64,000 nt of DNA from Acidobacteriota bacterium (GTDB lineage: Bacteria; Acidobacteriota; Vicinamibacteria; Vicinamibacterales; SCN-69-37), in assembly GCA_016716905.1 (NCBI GenBank), contig JADJUS010000004.1:558001-622000 (forward strand). The letters are read 5' to 3'. The notes below the pieces were generated by a model. That model saw nothing but the letters and a program-made list of their open reading frames with translations. It was not told the origin of the DNA and did no database searches. Position numbers and translations under genes: made by a program. Numbering within the stretch: the stretch's first letter is position 1; the number at the start of each line of letters is the position of its first letter. Shown in pieces: positions 52,358 through 60,989 of this stretch.

Positions 52358-52409
52358 ACCCGGGCGGGCGACGACTATACCGGTCGCGCCGGCCCGGGTG
52401 TCTGTTTTT
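52358..52409 (+). terminator. intrinsic terminator after the porin gene
   Basis: ACCCGGGC (52358-52365) pairs with GCCCGGGT (52392-52399), with inner complementary GGCG/CGCC, followed by T5 at 52405-52409. Confidence 0.8.
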
Positions 52410-52424
52410 CAGGGATACCAGGCC

Positions 52425-52892
52425 ATGGCACAGGAAATCGAACGGAAGTTTCTCGTCAGGAAAGACGCGTGGACACCCAGGGACGAGGGCACACACTTCA
52501 AGCAGGGTTATCTGAACGCGCAGAAGGAACGCGTGGTCCGCGTCCGGATCGAGGGCCACAAGGCCAAGCTGACCATCAAGGGCCAGACCACCGGCATTTC
52601 GCGGTTGGAGTTCGAGTACCCCATCCCGGTGGAGGATGCCGCCGTCCTGTTGGATCACCTGTGTGAGCAGCCCCTCATCGACAAGCACCGGTACCTCGAG
52701 CGGTTCGGCGGACACCGGTGGGAGATTGACGTTTTCCACGGCCAGAACGACGGGTTGATCGTGGCGGAAGTGGAACTGGCGTCCGAACATGAGGCGCTGA
52801 CCCTGCCGCCGTGGGTGGGTGAGGACGTGTCGGCCGACCCGCGGTACTTCAATTCCAATCTGCTCAAACACCCGTTCAAGACCTGGCGATAG
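52425..52892 (+). CDS. CYTH domain protein (triphosphate tunnel metalloenzyme)
   Basis: A 155-residue protein with the ExExK motif (QEIERKFLV) and alternating charged residues inside a beta-tunnel (RVVRVRIEGHKAKLTIKG; SRLEFEYPI; HRWEIDVFHG; IVAEVELASE). CYTH proteins of this size are inorganic triphosphatases or polyphosphate-handling enzymes. It starts the unit CYTH - DASS - secreted protein - CYTH-like - DUF4010. Confidence 0.9.
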   Translation: MAQEIERKFLVRKDAWTPRDEGTHFKQGYLNAQKERVVRVRIEGHKAKLTIKGQTTGISRLEFEYPIPVEDAAVLLDHLCEQPLIDKHRYLERFGGHRWEIDVFHGQNDGLIVAEVELASEHEALTLPPWVGEDVSADPRYFNSNLLKHPFKTWR

Positions 52893-52899
52893 GCGACGT

Positions 52900-54477
52900 A
52901 TGACGGCAGCCGCGAGCACACCAACCGCGATCGCAGCCGGCAATGAACGGCTCACCGCACTCCTCGAGATGGAGAGGATGACGCTGTCCTCCAAGGGGAG
53001 GGAAGCGCAGGGGCCGGCGGAGCGGTGGATGCGGTACCTGGGGTTCCCGGCCGGGATCGCGGCGTTCCTGGTGCTGTATTACCTGCCGGCGGAGGCCAGC
53101 CTCACAGCAGCCGGCCAGGCCGGGGCCGCCTGTTTTGTCCTGGCCCTGATCTGGTGGGTGACCGAACCGTTTCCGACCTATGTGACGTCGCTGGCCTTGA
53201 TGTTCCTGCTGCTGGTGACCCGCACCTCGGCACCGAAGGCCATCATGGACGTGCTGGGCATGGAGGTCATCTGGCTGAACCTGCTGGCGTTCATCCTCAG
53301 TGCCATGCTCGTCAAGACCCGGCTGGCCCGCCGCATGGCGCTTTCGCTGGTCATGCGATTCGGCGATCGTGCGACCCGCGCGCTGCTCGCATTCCTCCTG
53401 CTGCAATTGGTGCTGGCGCCGCTGATCCCGGCCACGGCGGCCCGCGCCGTCATGACACTGCCGCTGATGCTGGTGGTGGCGGCGATCTACGGTTCGACCG
53501 AGGAGTCGCCCAACGCGTTCGGCAAGAACCTGATGCTGTTGAACCTGGCCGGCATTTCGGTGCTGTCGTCAATGACCATGACCGGCAGCTCGGCGAACCT
53601 GATTGCGGTTGGCTTCATTCAGACCATGGGTGAGCACCGGCTCTATTACATGGACTGGGTGCGCGTGGGTGCGCCCATCGCGATCGTGACGATGCTGATC
53701 ATGTGGGTGGCCGGTCAGGTGGCCATTTTCAGGATCCCCGTCGCGGAACGCACGCCCAGGCTCACCGGCGGGCTCGACATGATCAAGGCCAGGCACGCCG
53801 AGATGGGGCCGCTCTCGTTTGCAGAAAAGAAGGCCCTCGCCATTTTCGGCCTGGTCCTGTTCCTCTGGATGACAGACATCTTCCACATGCGGTGGTTCGG
53901 CGTGGAGATCAGCGCACCGTTCGCGGCGTTGCTCGGGGCGATCATTGTGCTGTTTCCGCGATGGGGCGTCCTTCAGTGGTCTGAAGCCGACATTCCCTGG
54001 CACCTGTTGATCTTCAGCGCGGGCGCGTATGCAGGCGGCCTCGCTCTGGATGGCACGGGCGCGGCCGAGTGGGCGGTGCGCAAGTTGTTTGTGGGAGTGC
54101 CGCTTGAGGGCGTGCCTTTTGGCGTCACCTACACCGTGATCATCGCGGTGATGATGTACAGCCATCTACTGACGACCTCAAAGACCGTGCGCACCATGAT
54201 CATGATTCCGATCATCATCACGGTCGCGAAAACGCTGGGCTGGAATCCTGTGTCACTCGCACTTCCGGCCGCGTTGTGCATCGACTGGGTGGTGGGATTG
54301 CCCATCAGCGGCAAGCCGAATGTGATCCTGTTTTCGACCAACCAGTATTCGGTCATGGAGAACTTCCGGTATGGGATGGTCACCTGCACGGTCGGCGTCA
54401 TCCTGCTCGTCATTTCCGGCGCGACCTGGTTCCATTGGATCGGGTTGACGCCGTCGTTCTGGGCGGTGGCGCGATGA
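52900..54477 (+). CDS. DASS-family (SLC13) anion/dicarboxylate transporter
   Basis: A 525-residue carrier with about 11-12 helices. TMTGSSANLIAVG and LPISGKPNVILFSTNQYS occupy the places of the two SNT-type sodium/substrate motifs. The family carries dicarboxylates, sulfate or phosphate (the yeast member Pho91 exports phosphate from vacuoles). ATG 52900 lies 7 nt after the CYTH stop; the stop overlaps the next start (ATGA). Confidence 0.88.
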   Translation: MTAAASTPTAIAAGNERLTALLEMERMTLSSKGREAQGPAERWMRYLGFPAGIAAFLVLYYLPAEASLTAAGQAGAACFVLALIWWVTEPFPTYVTSLALMFLLLVTRTSAPKAIMDVLGMEVIWLNLLAFILSAMLVKTRLARRMALSLVMRFGDRATRALLAFLLLQLVLAPLIPATAARAVMTLPLMLVVAAIYGSTEESPNAFGKNLMLLNLAGISVLSSMTMTGSSANLIAVGFIQTMGEHRLYYMDWVRVGAPIAIVTMLIMWVAGQVAIFRIPVAERTPRLTGGLDMIKARHAEMGPLSFAEKKALAIFGLVLFLWMTDIFHMRWFGVEISAPFAALLGAIIVLFPRWGVLQWSEADIPWHLLIFSAGAYAGGLALDGTGAAEWAVRKLFVGVPLEGVPFGVTYTVIIAVMMYSHLLTTSKTVRTMIMIPIIITVAKTLGWNPVSLALPAALCIDWVVGLPISGKPNVILFSTNQYSVMENFRYGMVTCTVGVILLVISGATWFHWIGLTPSFWAVAR

Positions 54478-55211
54478 GGCGTCTGGCGGCGGTCGTCGTG
54501 CTGGTCTGTGCTGCGGCCGGGGTCGCGGGCGCGGAGATCCGGTCCTACAGCCTGGTGTTGCGCGTGGACTCAGCGGGAGACGGAGCCGGGACGCTGACGT
54601 TGACGCTCGCCGGCGGCGCGCCAGCCGTTCGTGTGCCTGTCGGGGTGGCCAACATCACCGATGTGGTGATCACGAACGCGCCGGCCGGGAGCACGGTCAT
54701 TGCGTCGCGTGCGGGCAAGCAGTCGGCGCTGCTGGTGACAATGCCTGCGGCCACGACGGGACCCGTGACCCTGGCGATCGAGTTCCGCGCGCCCGCACTC
54801 ATGCCCGCGCCCGTCGTTGCGGAGGGCGAGCGCCCGACGCTGCCCGAGGGCGTCCGCCTGTTCAAGCACACCTTCGTCAACACGGAATCCGCACCCGTTG
54901 GCCGGTACGACGTTGAAGTGCTTTTCCCCCGTGAGTTGCGCGCCCATGCCGTGTCCGAAGCCCTGCCGAAACTGCGCGCGACCGAGGCCGGTCCGCGCGT
55001 GCAACTGGGCGGCCGCGACGGCGCCCAGACGGCAAGGCTTGATGTGGCTGCGCTGGCCCAGGGCGACTCGGCGTCGATGCAGATCGAGCTGACGTCGGCG
55101 CGCAGGTCCTGGACGTGGCTCATTGTCGGCGTCCTGCTGTCGCTGGCCTATCTCTTCTCATTTCGTGACCTCGTGTCGAGCCGGGCGGCCCGCCCCGGCC
55201 CGAACGCCTGA
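54474..55211 (+). CDS. secreted, C-terminally anchored beta-sandwich protein, unknown function
   Basis: A 245-residue protein with a signal peptide (about 1-20, VAGAE), a beta-rich ectodomain with an Ig-like look (TLTLTLAGGAPAVRVPVGVANITDVVI) and one C-terminal membrane helix (WTWLIVGVLLSLAYLFSF) with a short basic tail. No family recognised. The ATGA overlap with the DASS gene suggests it is an accessory to that carrier or to the next gene. Confidence 0.6.
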   Translation: MRRLAAVVVLVCAAAGVAGAEIRSYSLVLRVDSAGDGAGTLTLTLAGGAPAVRVPVGVANITDVVITNAPAGSTVIASRAGKQSALLVTMPAATTGPVTLAIEFRAPALMPAPVVAEGERPTLPEGVRLFKHTFVNTESAPVGRYDVEVLFPRELRAHAVSEALPKLRATEAGPRVQLGGRDGAQTARLDVAALAQGDSASMQIELTSARRSWTWLIVGVLLSLAYLFSFRDLVSSRAARPGPNA

Positions 55212-55224
55212 ACTGGAGTCCGCC

Positions 55225-55869
55225 ATGTCCCAACCCGTCATGCCCAACGTCGCGACGTCTGCCGCCGAGGCCGCGCGCATCGTGCCCCGAGCGGAGTTCC
55301 GCGTCTTTGGCCAGGATGTCATTGAGGCCGTCAAGGCCAGGATGTGGAATGGAAAGACCGTGTTGTTTCAGGCGCGGAAGATGCCGCGTGAAACCTATTT
55401 CCTGTCTCGATTAACCAACGACGCCAACGTCAAGGTGCGCGACGGCCTGCTCGACATCAAAGTGAAGGTGGGAGAGACACCGGAAGGGTACGAGATCTTC
55501 CAGCCGCGCGGGAAGTTCCAGTTCCCGGTGGGCGCGGACGAACTGTCGGCCATTCTCGCGCACTTGCGCGCGGATCTGCCCGGGAGCCGCGCCTCGTGGA
55601 CGATAGACGACTTCATCGGTGCCACGCGCGAGCATCCCGATCTCGCGGCCGTGGACGTTGAGAAGATGCGGTACGGCTTCACCATCGATGGGGTCATCTG
55701 CGAGTACGCCCAGGTCTGGTTCAACGGGGCCATGGTGGAGTCGGCGTGTGTGGAGAGCGACAATTACGCCGCGATGCGCGGTGTGATTGAGGGGCTGGGT
55801 CTCGCCGATCGCCCCAACGTGAACTACCTCAAGGCGGCCAAACGTGTCGTGGGCCTGGAACCGGCATGA
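55225..55869 (+). CDS. CYTH/VTC-like protein, tentative
   Basis: A 214-residue soluble protein. It starts with EFRVFGQ and continues with alternating charged strands (VKVRDGLLDIKVKVG; YGFTIDGVICEYAQVWFNGAMVESACVESDN), similar in plan to a triphosphate tunnel fold, with Arg/Lys and Glu facing inward. The similarity is weak and by eye only. Its position in a CYTH-DASS-DUF4010 unit supports a link to polyphosphate or anions. ATG 55225 follows GGAG. It overlaps the next gene by 4 bp. Confidence 0.55.
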   Translation: MSQPVMPNVATSAAEAARIVPRAEFRVFGQDVIEAVKARMWNGKTVLFQARKMPRETYFLSRLTNDANVKVRDGLLDIKVKVGETPEGYEIFQPRGKFQFPVGADELSAILAHLRADLPGSRASWTIDDFIGATREHPDLAAVDVEKMRYGFTIDGVICEYAQVWFNGAMVESACVESDNYAAMRGVIEGLGLADRPNVNYLKAAKRVVGLEPA

Positions 55870-57167
55870 TGACCAGTGCTCTGGTGCCCCCGTTTCTGCT
55901 GACGATGGCCATCAGCTTCCTGATTGGCATCGGCCTCCGGCAGTACTACGAGAGTGAGCAGAAATTCGACACCTTCGGAACCGTGCGCACCTTCGTGTTT
56001 ATCGGAATGCTCGGATTCGTGCTGTTCGAACTGCCGGTCGTCGGTGCCGAGGCCTACCTGGTGGGACTGGTGGCCCTGCTGTTGTTCCTGCTCATCTACT
56101 ACGGGAACAAGGTGCTGCAGAAGAAGAGCCCGGGGCTCATCGGCGTGTTGATCGCGCTGCTGACGTACGCCACCGGCCCGATGGCCATTCACGCGCCGCG
56201 CTGGTATTCGGTGATGGTCGCGGTGTCGATCCTCTTCGTCCTGCACTCGAAGGGGCGCATCCGCCAACTGAGCGACCGCCTGGAGACCGGAGAGGTGGTG
56301 ACGGCCTCGACATTCCTGGCCATTGCCGGGGTCGTGTTGCCCCTGATCACGTCGGCGTCGTTTGATGAAGGGCTGTTGGGACAGGTGTTCGCACGACTCC
56401 CCGTGACGCCTCGCCAGATCTGGCTGGCCGTTGTCGTCACCACTGCGATTTCGTACCTGGGCTACGTCATCCAGACGTATGCGTACCCGACCAAGGGCCT
56501 GCAGCTCACGGGTCTGGTTGGCGGGGTGTATTCGAGCACGGCAACGGTCATTGTGCTGGCCAGGAAGTCGAGGGTGTCGGCGGCTGCCGAGGAGCCCGCG
56601 GCCCAGGCCATCCTGCTGGCGGTGTCGATGATGTACGTGCGGCTTCTGGCGCTGGTCGCCATCTTCCTGCCCGTTGCGGCGCTTCAGGCGGCGCCGCCCC
56701 TGCTGCTGTTCGCCGCGCTCACCGCCGGCGGCGCATGGTGGCTGCGGCACCGCGGCACGTCAGCCGAACGTGTCGACGGTCACACGGTGGAGGCTGCGGC
56801 TGAACCGGAGTTGCGGCGCAACCCGCTGGAACTGAGCGCCGCGGCCTTGTTCGCCGTGTTGTTCGTCGTTGTCTCGTTCGCGACCAGGGTTGTGCTCGAG
56901 TCGTACAAGGAAGGGGGACTCCGCATGATGTCCTTCCTGGTGGGGTTCTCCGACATTACACCGTTCGTGGTCTCGGTGCTGCAGGGTGAATTGGGACTTT
57001 CGTCGTCGCAGGTCCTGCAGGCGATCGTGATTGCCAGCGCCAGCAACAACCTGCTCAAGACCACGTATACCTACGGGCTGGGGTCGAGAAAGACCACGAA
57101 GCTGGCGGCGCCCGTCCTGATCGGACTGGCCGTACTGTCGATCGCCTACGCGTTCCTGGTCCTGTAG
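55866..57167 (+). CDS. MgtC/DUF4010 family membrane protein
   Basis: A 433-residue membrane protein. Residues about 1-140 are MgtC/SapB-like (AISFLIGIGLRQYYESEQ; FGTVRTFVFIGMLG) and the rest is DUF4010 (GLQLTGLVGGVYSSTATVIVLARKS; LVGFSDITPFVVS; SASNNLLKTTYTYGLG). The function is unknown; MgtC proteins act in Mg2+ or ATP/phosphate homeostasis. It ends the five-gene unit. The convergent M55 gene ends one base away. Confidence 0.85.
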   Translation: MMTSALVPPFLLTMAISFLIGIGLRQYYESEQKFDTFGTVRTFVFIGMLGFVLFELPVVGAEAYLVGLVALLLFLLIYYGNKVLQKKSPGLIGVLIALLTYATGPMAIHAPRWYSVMVAVSILFVLHSKGRIRQLSDRLETGEVVTASTFLAIAGVVLPLITSASFDEGLLGQVFARLPVTPRQIWLAVVVTTAISYLGYVIQTYAYPTKGLQLTGLVGGVYSSTATVIVLARKSRVSAAAEEPAAQAILLAVSMMYVRLLALVAIFLPVAALQAAPPLLLFAALTAGGAWWLRHRGTSAERVDGHTVEAAAEPELRRNPLELSAAALFAVLFVVVSFATRVVLESYKEGGLRMMSFLVGFSDITPFVVSVLQGELGLSSSQVLQAIVIASASNNLLKTTYTYGLGSRKTTKLAAPVLIGLAVLSIAYAFLVL

Positions 57168-57168
57168 C

Positions 57169-58086
57169 CTATTTCATCGCGTTGAACGCGTTCAGGATTT
57201 CGAGCAGGTCGGCGTGTTCGAAGACCGATTCCCCCGGCCGGGGGCGCACCGCGTTGCCATAGAGCGGTTTGTCCACCTTCACCTTGAGCACCATCGTGTA
57301 CGGCGCGGTCAGCTTGTAGGGTTTTATTTTGGTGCGGTTGCTGAGGGCCCGCGCCACACCATCGCGAATCTGGCGTTGGGCCTCGGCCGGAGACAGGCCC
57401 GAGATGCCGCCACCACCGATTTCGGTCTTTGTCGCCACGGCCTCCACCGGACCGAGCAGTCCACGCGCCTGTTCGACGAAGGCGCGGTCGCCGGCGACGA
57501 AGACGACCGGGACGTCGTAGAGACCCGCGACCAGCGCGTTGTAGCCTGCCTCGGGCAGTGATACGCCATTGATCGACAGGTCGACGACGTTGCCATTGGA
57601 GGTATGGGCGAGCACCGCGTTCGGCGTGCCGGCCTTGGCGTGGTAACCGATGAAGATCGCCGCTGCGAAGGTCGCGTCGATCCCTTCCATCATGTTTTTG
57701 GGGCCGGTGCTGGCGCCACGAATGAGTTGCGCCAGCGGGGAGAGATCCCCGGGCAGGAGATTGGTCTTTCCGCCGTGCGAATCGCGCACGACGATCTCGG
57801 TGGCGCCGGCACGTGACGCGCCTTCAATGGCGGCATTGGTTTCGGCGGCCATGATCTTGCGGAAGTGCTCGTAGTCGCGGCCGGTGGCGTTGACGTCGGT
57901 GGACGTGGCCACGCCGGCCAGGCCCTCCATGTCCACCGAGATGAACACCTTCAGTGCCCTCGGTGGGTTCTGGGCTGACTCACTGGCAAGACCCGTGAGC
58001 CCTGGCGCAGGCGCAACGGCCATCGCGGCGATGGCGATCGGCGTGAGCCGGCGGATGTGAGCGCGCAGGCGACTAGGTGTGTTCAT
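57169..58086 (-). CDS. M55 D-aminopeptidase (DppA) family protein, secreted
   Basis: A 305-residue protein with a signal-like N-terminus (about 1-35). ISVDMEGLAGV (Asp52, Glu54), DSHGGKTNLLP and AAIFIGYHAKAGTPNAVLAHT are the zinc-binding motifs of DppA-type peptidases, which cleave short D-amino-acid or normal peptides. It overlaps the decarboxylase gene by 14 bp. Confidence 0.88.
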   Translation of the reverse strand: MNTPSRLRAHIRRLTPIAIAAMAVAPAPGLTGLASESAQNPPRALKVFISVDMEGLAGVATSTDVNATGRDYEHFRKIMAAETNAAIEGASRAGATEIVVRDSHGGKTNLLPGDLSPLAQLIRGASTGPKNMMEGIDATFAAAIFIGYHAKAGTPNAVLAHTSNGNVVDLSINGVSLPEAGYNALVAGLYDVPVVFVAGDRAFVEQARGLLGPVEAVATKTEIGGGGISGLSPAEAQRQIRDGVARALSNRTKIKPYKLTAPYTMVLKVKVDKPLYGNAVRPRPGESVFEHADLLEILNAFNAMK

Positions 58087-59551
58087 GAGCAGATTCTTCC
58101 TGACCCGATTCGATGGCTGCTGCTTTCCGGCGCAGCAGGTCGATTGTCAGATCGATCGTGTCCAGGTGCGTGCGGAATGCCAGCACCGCCAGTCGGATGA
58201 TGAAGTGGCCATCAATCTGCGAAGACGACAGGAAGACGTGGCCGTCTTCGCGAATAGCCCGTACCAGTCGCGCGTTGAACGCGTCCGCGTCGCCCGTCTT
58301 CGGCACGTAGCGGAACGTGCAGACCGACAACTCCGGCGCCGGGCCCACTTCGAACCCGGGCACGGCCTGAATCGCGTCGTGGAAGTAGCGCGCGAGCAGC
58401 AGCTTTTCTTCAAGGGCCGCTCGAAACGGCGCCAGCCCGCACACCTTCAGGGGCATCCACACGCGCAGGCCGCGGAAGTGCTTCGACAGTTCGGGTGACA
58501 GGTCCGCCGGCGAGTCTTCATTGCGGGGGTCGAAGGTGTCCTGCATGTAGTGCGCGTCGTAGCGATGCGCGTGGAGCACGGCTTTCCGGTTCTTCACGAG
58601 CACGGCGCCGGTGCCGTACGGCAGGAACAGTCCCTTGTGGGGATCCATCACGATTGAATCCGATCGATCCATGCCCGCCAGGATGCGCCGGCCCTCGTCG
58701 CAGAGCGCGAAGAAGCCGCCGTACGCGGCGTCGAGGTGGAACCACAAGCCGTGCCGCGCGGCGATATCGGCGATGGCCGCCATGGGATCGACCGCGCCCA
58801 CATCCGTGCTGCCCGCTGACGCCACCACGAGCCACGGCCGCAAGCCCGCCGCAATGTCGGCGACGACCAGGCGCTCGAGCGCGTCGGCGTCCATCCGGTA
58901 GCGCCCATCCATGGGGACATGGCGAATCGGGCATTCGTCGAGGCCCGCGATCCTGAGGGCCTTGTCGACGGAATGGTGGACGTGGCGCGTCAGGTAGATC
59001 GGGGCGCGTTCGATCATTTTCGACGAGATGCCCTGCGCGTCTCTGGCCGAGACGACGCCGATCAGGTTGCCGATGCTGCCGCCAGACGTCAGATTGCCGA
59101 CCGCGGTTGAGGGATAGCCGACGAGGTCGCCCATCCATCGCAGCAGCCGGTTCTCCATGCGCACCGCGCCGGGCGACGCGAAGAAGACACCGGAGTACCG
59201 ATTCGTGACGGCGGCGAGGAAATCGCCCAGTGCCGAGTGGAACAAGCCGCCGCCGGGAATGTACCCGAGATGGCCGGCGCTGGCGGGATTGAGGCCAGGG
59301 GTATCGACCTCCGTGTCAACGATGTGCAGCAGGTCGCCGATCGCGGACGGGCCTTCGAGAAATGGCGCGTCGAGTGCCGAGGTGGCTCCCGTGGCCGGTT
59401 CAACAAACATCGGGCGCGTGGCAATGCCATCGAGAAAACGGTTCCCGTAGTCCACCACTGGTTGCAGGAGCGCCGCGCGTTCAGCATCCTGGGGATCGAG
59501 GCGGCGCGCCACGGCCTCGAGCGAGCGGATTCTTGCGGTGAGAGGATTCAC
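58073..59551 (-). CDS. PLP-dependent decarboxylase, group II (aromatic-amino-acid type)
   Basis: A 492-residue enzyme. The PLP lysine is K306 in MDPHKGLFLPYGTG, with LWFHLDAAYGGFFAL holding the PLP-nitrogen aspartate and HVHHSVDKALRIAGL the ring-stacking His region. It resembles aromatic L-amino acid/tryptophan decarboxylases; the substrate is not certain. GTG start 20 bp after the SnoaL gene; operon with M55 peptidase downstream. Confidence 0.88.
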   Translation of the reverse strand: MNPLTARIRSLEAVARRLDPQDAERAALLQPVVDYGNRFLDGIATRPMFVEPATGATSALDAPFLEGPSAIGDLLHIVDTEVDTPGLNPASAGHLGYIPGGGLFHSALGDFLAAVTNRYSGVFFASPGAVRMENRLLRWMGDLVGYPSTAVGNLTSGGSIGNLIGVVSARDAQGISSKMIERAPIYLTRHVHHSVDKALRIAGLDECPIRHVPMDGRYRMDADALERLVVADIAAGLRPWLVVASAGSTDVGAVDPMAAIADIAARHGLWFHLDAAYGGFFALCDEGRRILAGMDRSDSIVMDPHKGLFLPYGTGAVLVKNRKAVLHAHRYDAHYMQDTFDPRNEDSPADLSPELSKHFRGLRVWMPLKVCGLAPFRAALEEKLLLARYFHDAIQAVPGFEVGPAPELSVCTFRYVPKTGDADAFNARLVRAIREDGHVFLSSSQIDGHFIIRLAVLAFRTHLDTIDLTIDLLRRKAAAIESGQEESAHEHT

Positions 59552-59571
59552 GAGGCGTGTCGCAGACGCGG

Positions 59572-59994
59572 CTAAGCGGGTTTGACCTTGAGAACGCCGG
59601 CAAGCACCAGCGCGCCGGTGAAATCGAACTGATGCCGCGCACTGACAATGCCTTCCGGGGACACGACGTACTCGGCGGCGCCGTCAAACTGCACTCGCGT
59701 GCCGGGATGAACGTCGCCGAAAAATTGTCCGGCGACCGTGCCGGAGAAATGCCAGAACAGCGCCACGCGCGTGCCTTCGACGATGGGCGCGGACCAGGTG
59801 AAGTCCATGTCTGGAAACGCCGCGAGCCAGTACTCGTAGACGCGCTGAACCTCCGCGCGACCCGTCACGGTGCCGGCCGCCGGGCTGGAGAACGTGCCGT
59901 GCTCGGTGTGATCGCCCGCCAACGTCTCCGCCGAGCGGCTCCGAAACGACTGTTGGTGCCTGTCGAGCAACGCATCGACGTCCGACCGGTTCAT
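59572..59994 (-). CDS. SnoaL-like NTF2-fold protein
   Basis: A 140-residue paralogue of the protein at 42.1 kb (EHGTFSSPAAGTVTGRAEVQRVYEYWLAAFPDMDFTWSAP). It probably binds or converts a small hydrophobic molecule. ATG 59994 overlaps the gluQ stop (ATGA) and has GGAGG 10 nt upstream. Confidence 0.75.
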   Translation of the reverse strand: MNRSDVDALLDRHQQSFRSRSAETLAGDHTEHGTFSSPAAGTVTGRAEVQRVYEYWLAAFPDMDFTWSAPIVEGTRVALFWHFSGTVAGQFFGDVHPGTRVQFDGAAEYVVSPEGIVSARHQFDFTGALVLAGVLKVKPA

Positions 59995-60902
59995 GGCAAG
60001 GTGTCCTCCGTAGCAGGGCCAATCATACGGCACGCGTCAATCACCCGCTGCCGGGTCCAACCGGCGGCGCGCAGGTCGCGGACGCCCGTGTCGCCATCCG
60101 ACTTGCTGAGCTTCTGGGTGGGCGACTTCATGATGAGCGCGTGGTGCGCAAACGCGGCCGGGGCGGGGCGGCCGATGAGGCGGCCCAGCAACACCTGCCG
60201 GCCCGTGGAGGCGAGCAAGTCGACGCCGCGAATGACGTCTGTGACCCCCTGCAGGTGGTCGTCCACAGTGACCACGAACTGATAGGTCCAGTTGCCGCGG
60301 CGGTCGCGAATCAGCATGTCGCCACACTGGTCCACGGGGGTCTGCACCTGGGGCCCGCACCACCGGTCGTGAAACGTGACCGTGTCAGGCGGCATCCGCA
60401 CCCGCCACCCAACATCGAGCGCGTCGAACGGCAGGCCCAGATCGCGGCACGTGCCAGGGTAGGCGGTTTCGGACTCAGGACTCTGGACCCTGGACTCTGG
60501 ACCCTCCTCCGCCATCCGCGCTACGGCGGGCAAGCCCTGGACTCCAAGACCCCGGGACCCCGCTACGTCCGCCCTGCTGCACCGGCAGGCGTAGAGCAGG
60601 CCCTGGGCCTGAAGGGCGGCTGCGGCGGCCGCGTAGGTGTCGTGGCGGTCGCTTTGGCGCGACGCGCACGGGCCGGCGCGGAATGCGTCGGTGGGATACA
60701 GGTCCGGCGCGAACCCCAGCCAGTCGAGGTCGTCAAGCAGCGCCGCTTCATACTCCGGACGGCACCGGTCCCGGTCGTGATCCTCGATGCGCAGCAGGAC
60801 TTGACCGCCGCGCGCCCGCGCCTCGCCCCAGACGTGCAGCGCATTGGCCACGTGACCCAGGTGCAGGTAGCCGGTCGGCGCCGGCGCAAACCGCGTCAAC
60901 AT
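59991..60902 (-). CDS. gluQ: glutamyl-Q tRNA(Asp) synthetase with repeat-derived insertion
   Basis: A 303-residue GluRS-like enzyme without an anticodon domain: RFAPAPTGYLHLGH (HIGH) and QKLSKSDG (KMSKS). It glutamylates queuosine in tRNA(Asp). The zinc ligands are C106, C108, Y148 and C152 (CRC...YPGTC). In E. coli the C-to-Y interval is 12 residues; here it is 40. The extra 28 residues (84 bp) consist of translated heptamer repeat (ESRVQSPES) and a GC-rich insert, in frame. Start ATG 60902 is preferred to a TTG 39 nt upstream. Confidence 0.9.
   Translation of the reverse strand: MLTRFAPAPTGYLHLGHVANALHVWGEARARGGQVLLRIEDHDRDRCRPEYEAALLDDLDWLGFAPDLYPTDAFRAGPCASRQSDRHDTYAAAAAALQAQGLLYACRCSRADVAGSRGLGVQGLPAVARMAEEGPESRVQSPESETAYPGTCRDLGLPFDALDVGWRVRMPPDTVTFHDRWCGPQVQTPVDQCGDMLIRDRRGNWTYQFVVTVDDHLQGVTDVIRGVDLLASTGRQVLLGRLIGRPAPAAFAHHALIMKSPTQKLSKSDGDTGVRDLRAAGWTRQRVIDACRMIGPATEDTLP
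60470..60562. repeat. heptamer repeat inside gluQ
   Basis: GGACTCT/GGACCCT heptamers (60471-60507), then a CTACGGCGGGCAAG spacer, then CCCTGGACTCC and CCCCGGGACCCC (60536-60560). The same heptamers are otherwise intergenic in this window. Confidence 0.85.
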
Positions 60903-60989
60903 TGGCGTCCAAAAAAGACCTCGGGTAGTCTTTTTCGTCAAAAGACACCCGACGCAAAATTCGCCCGCCGGAGCCGTTCCTTCATACCT

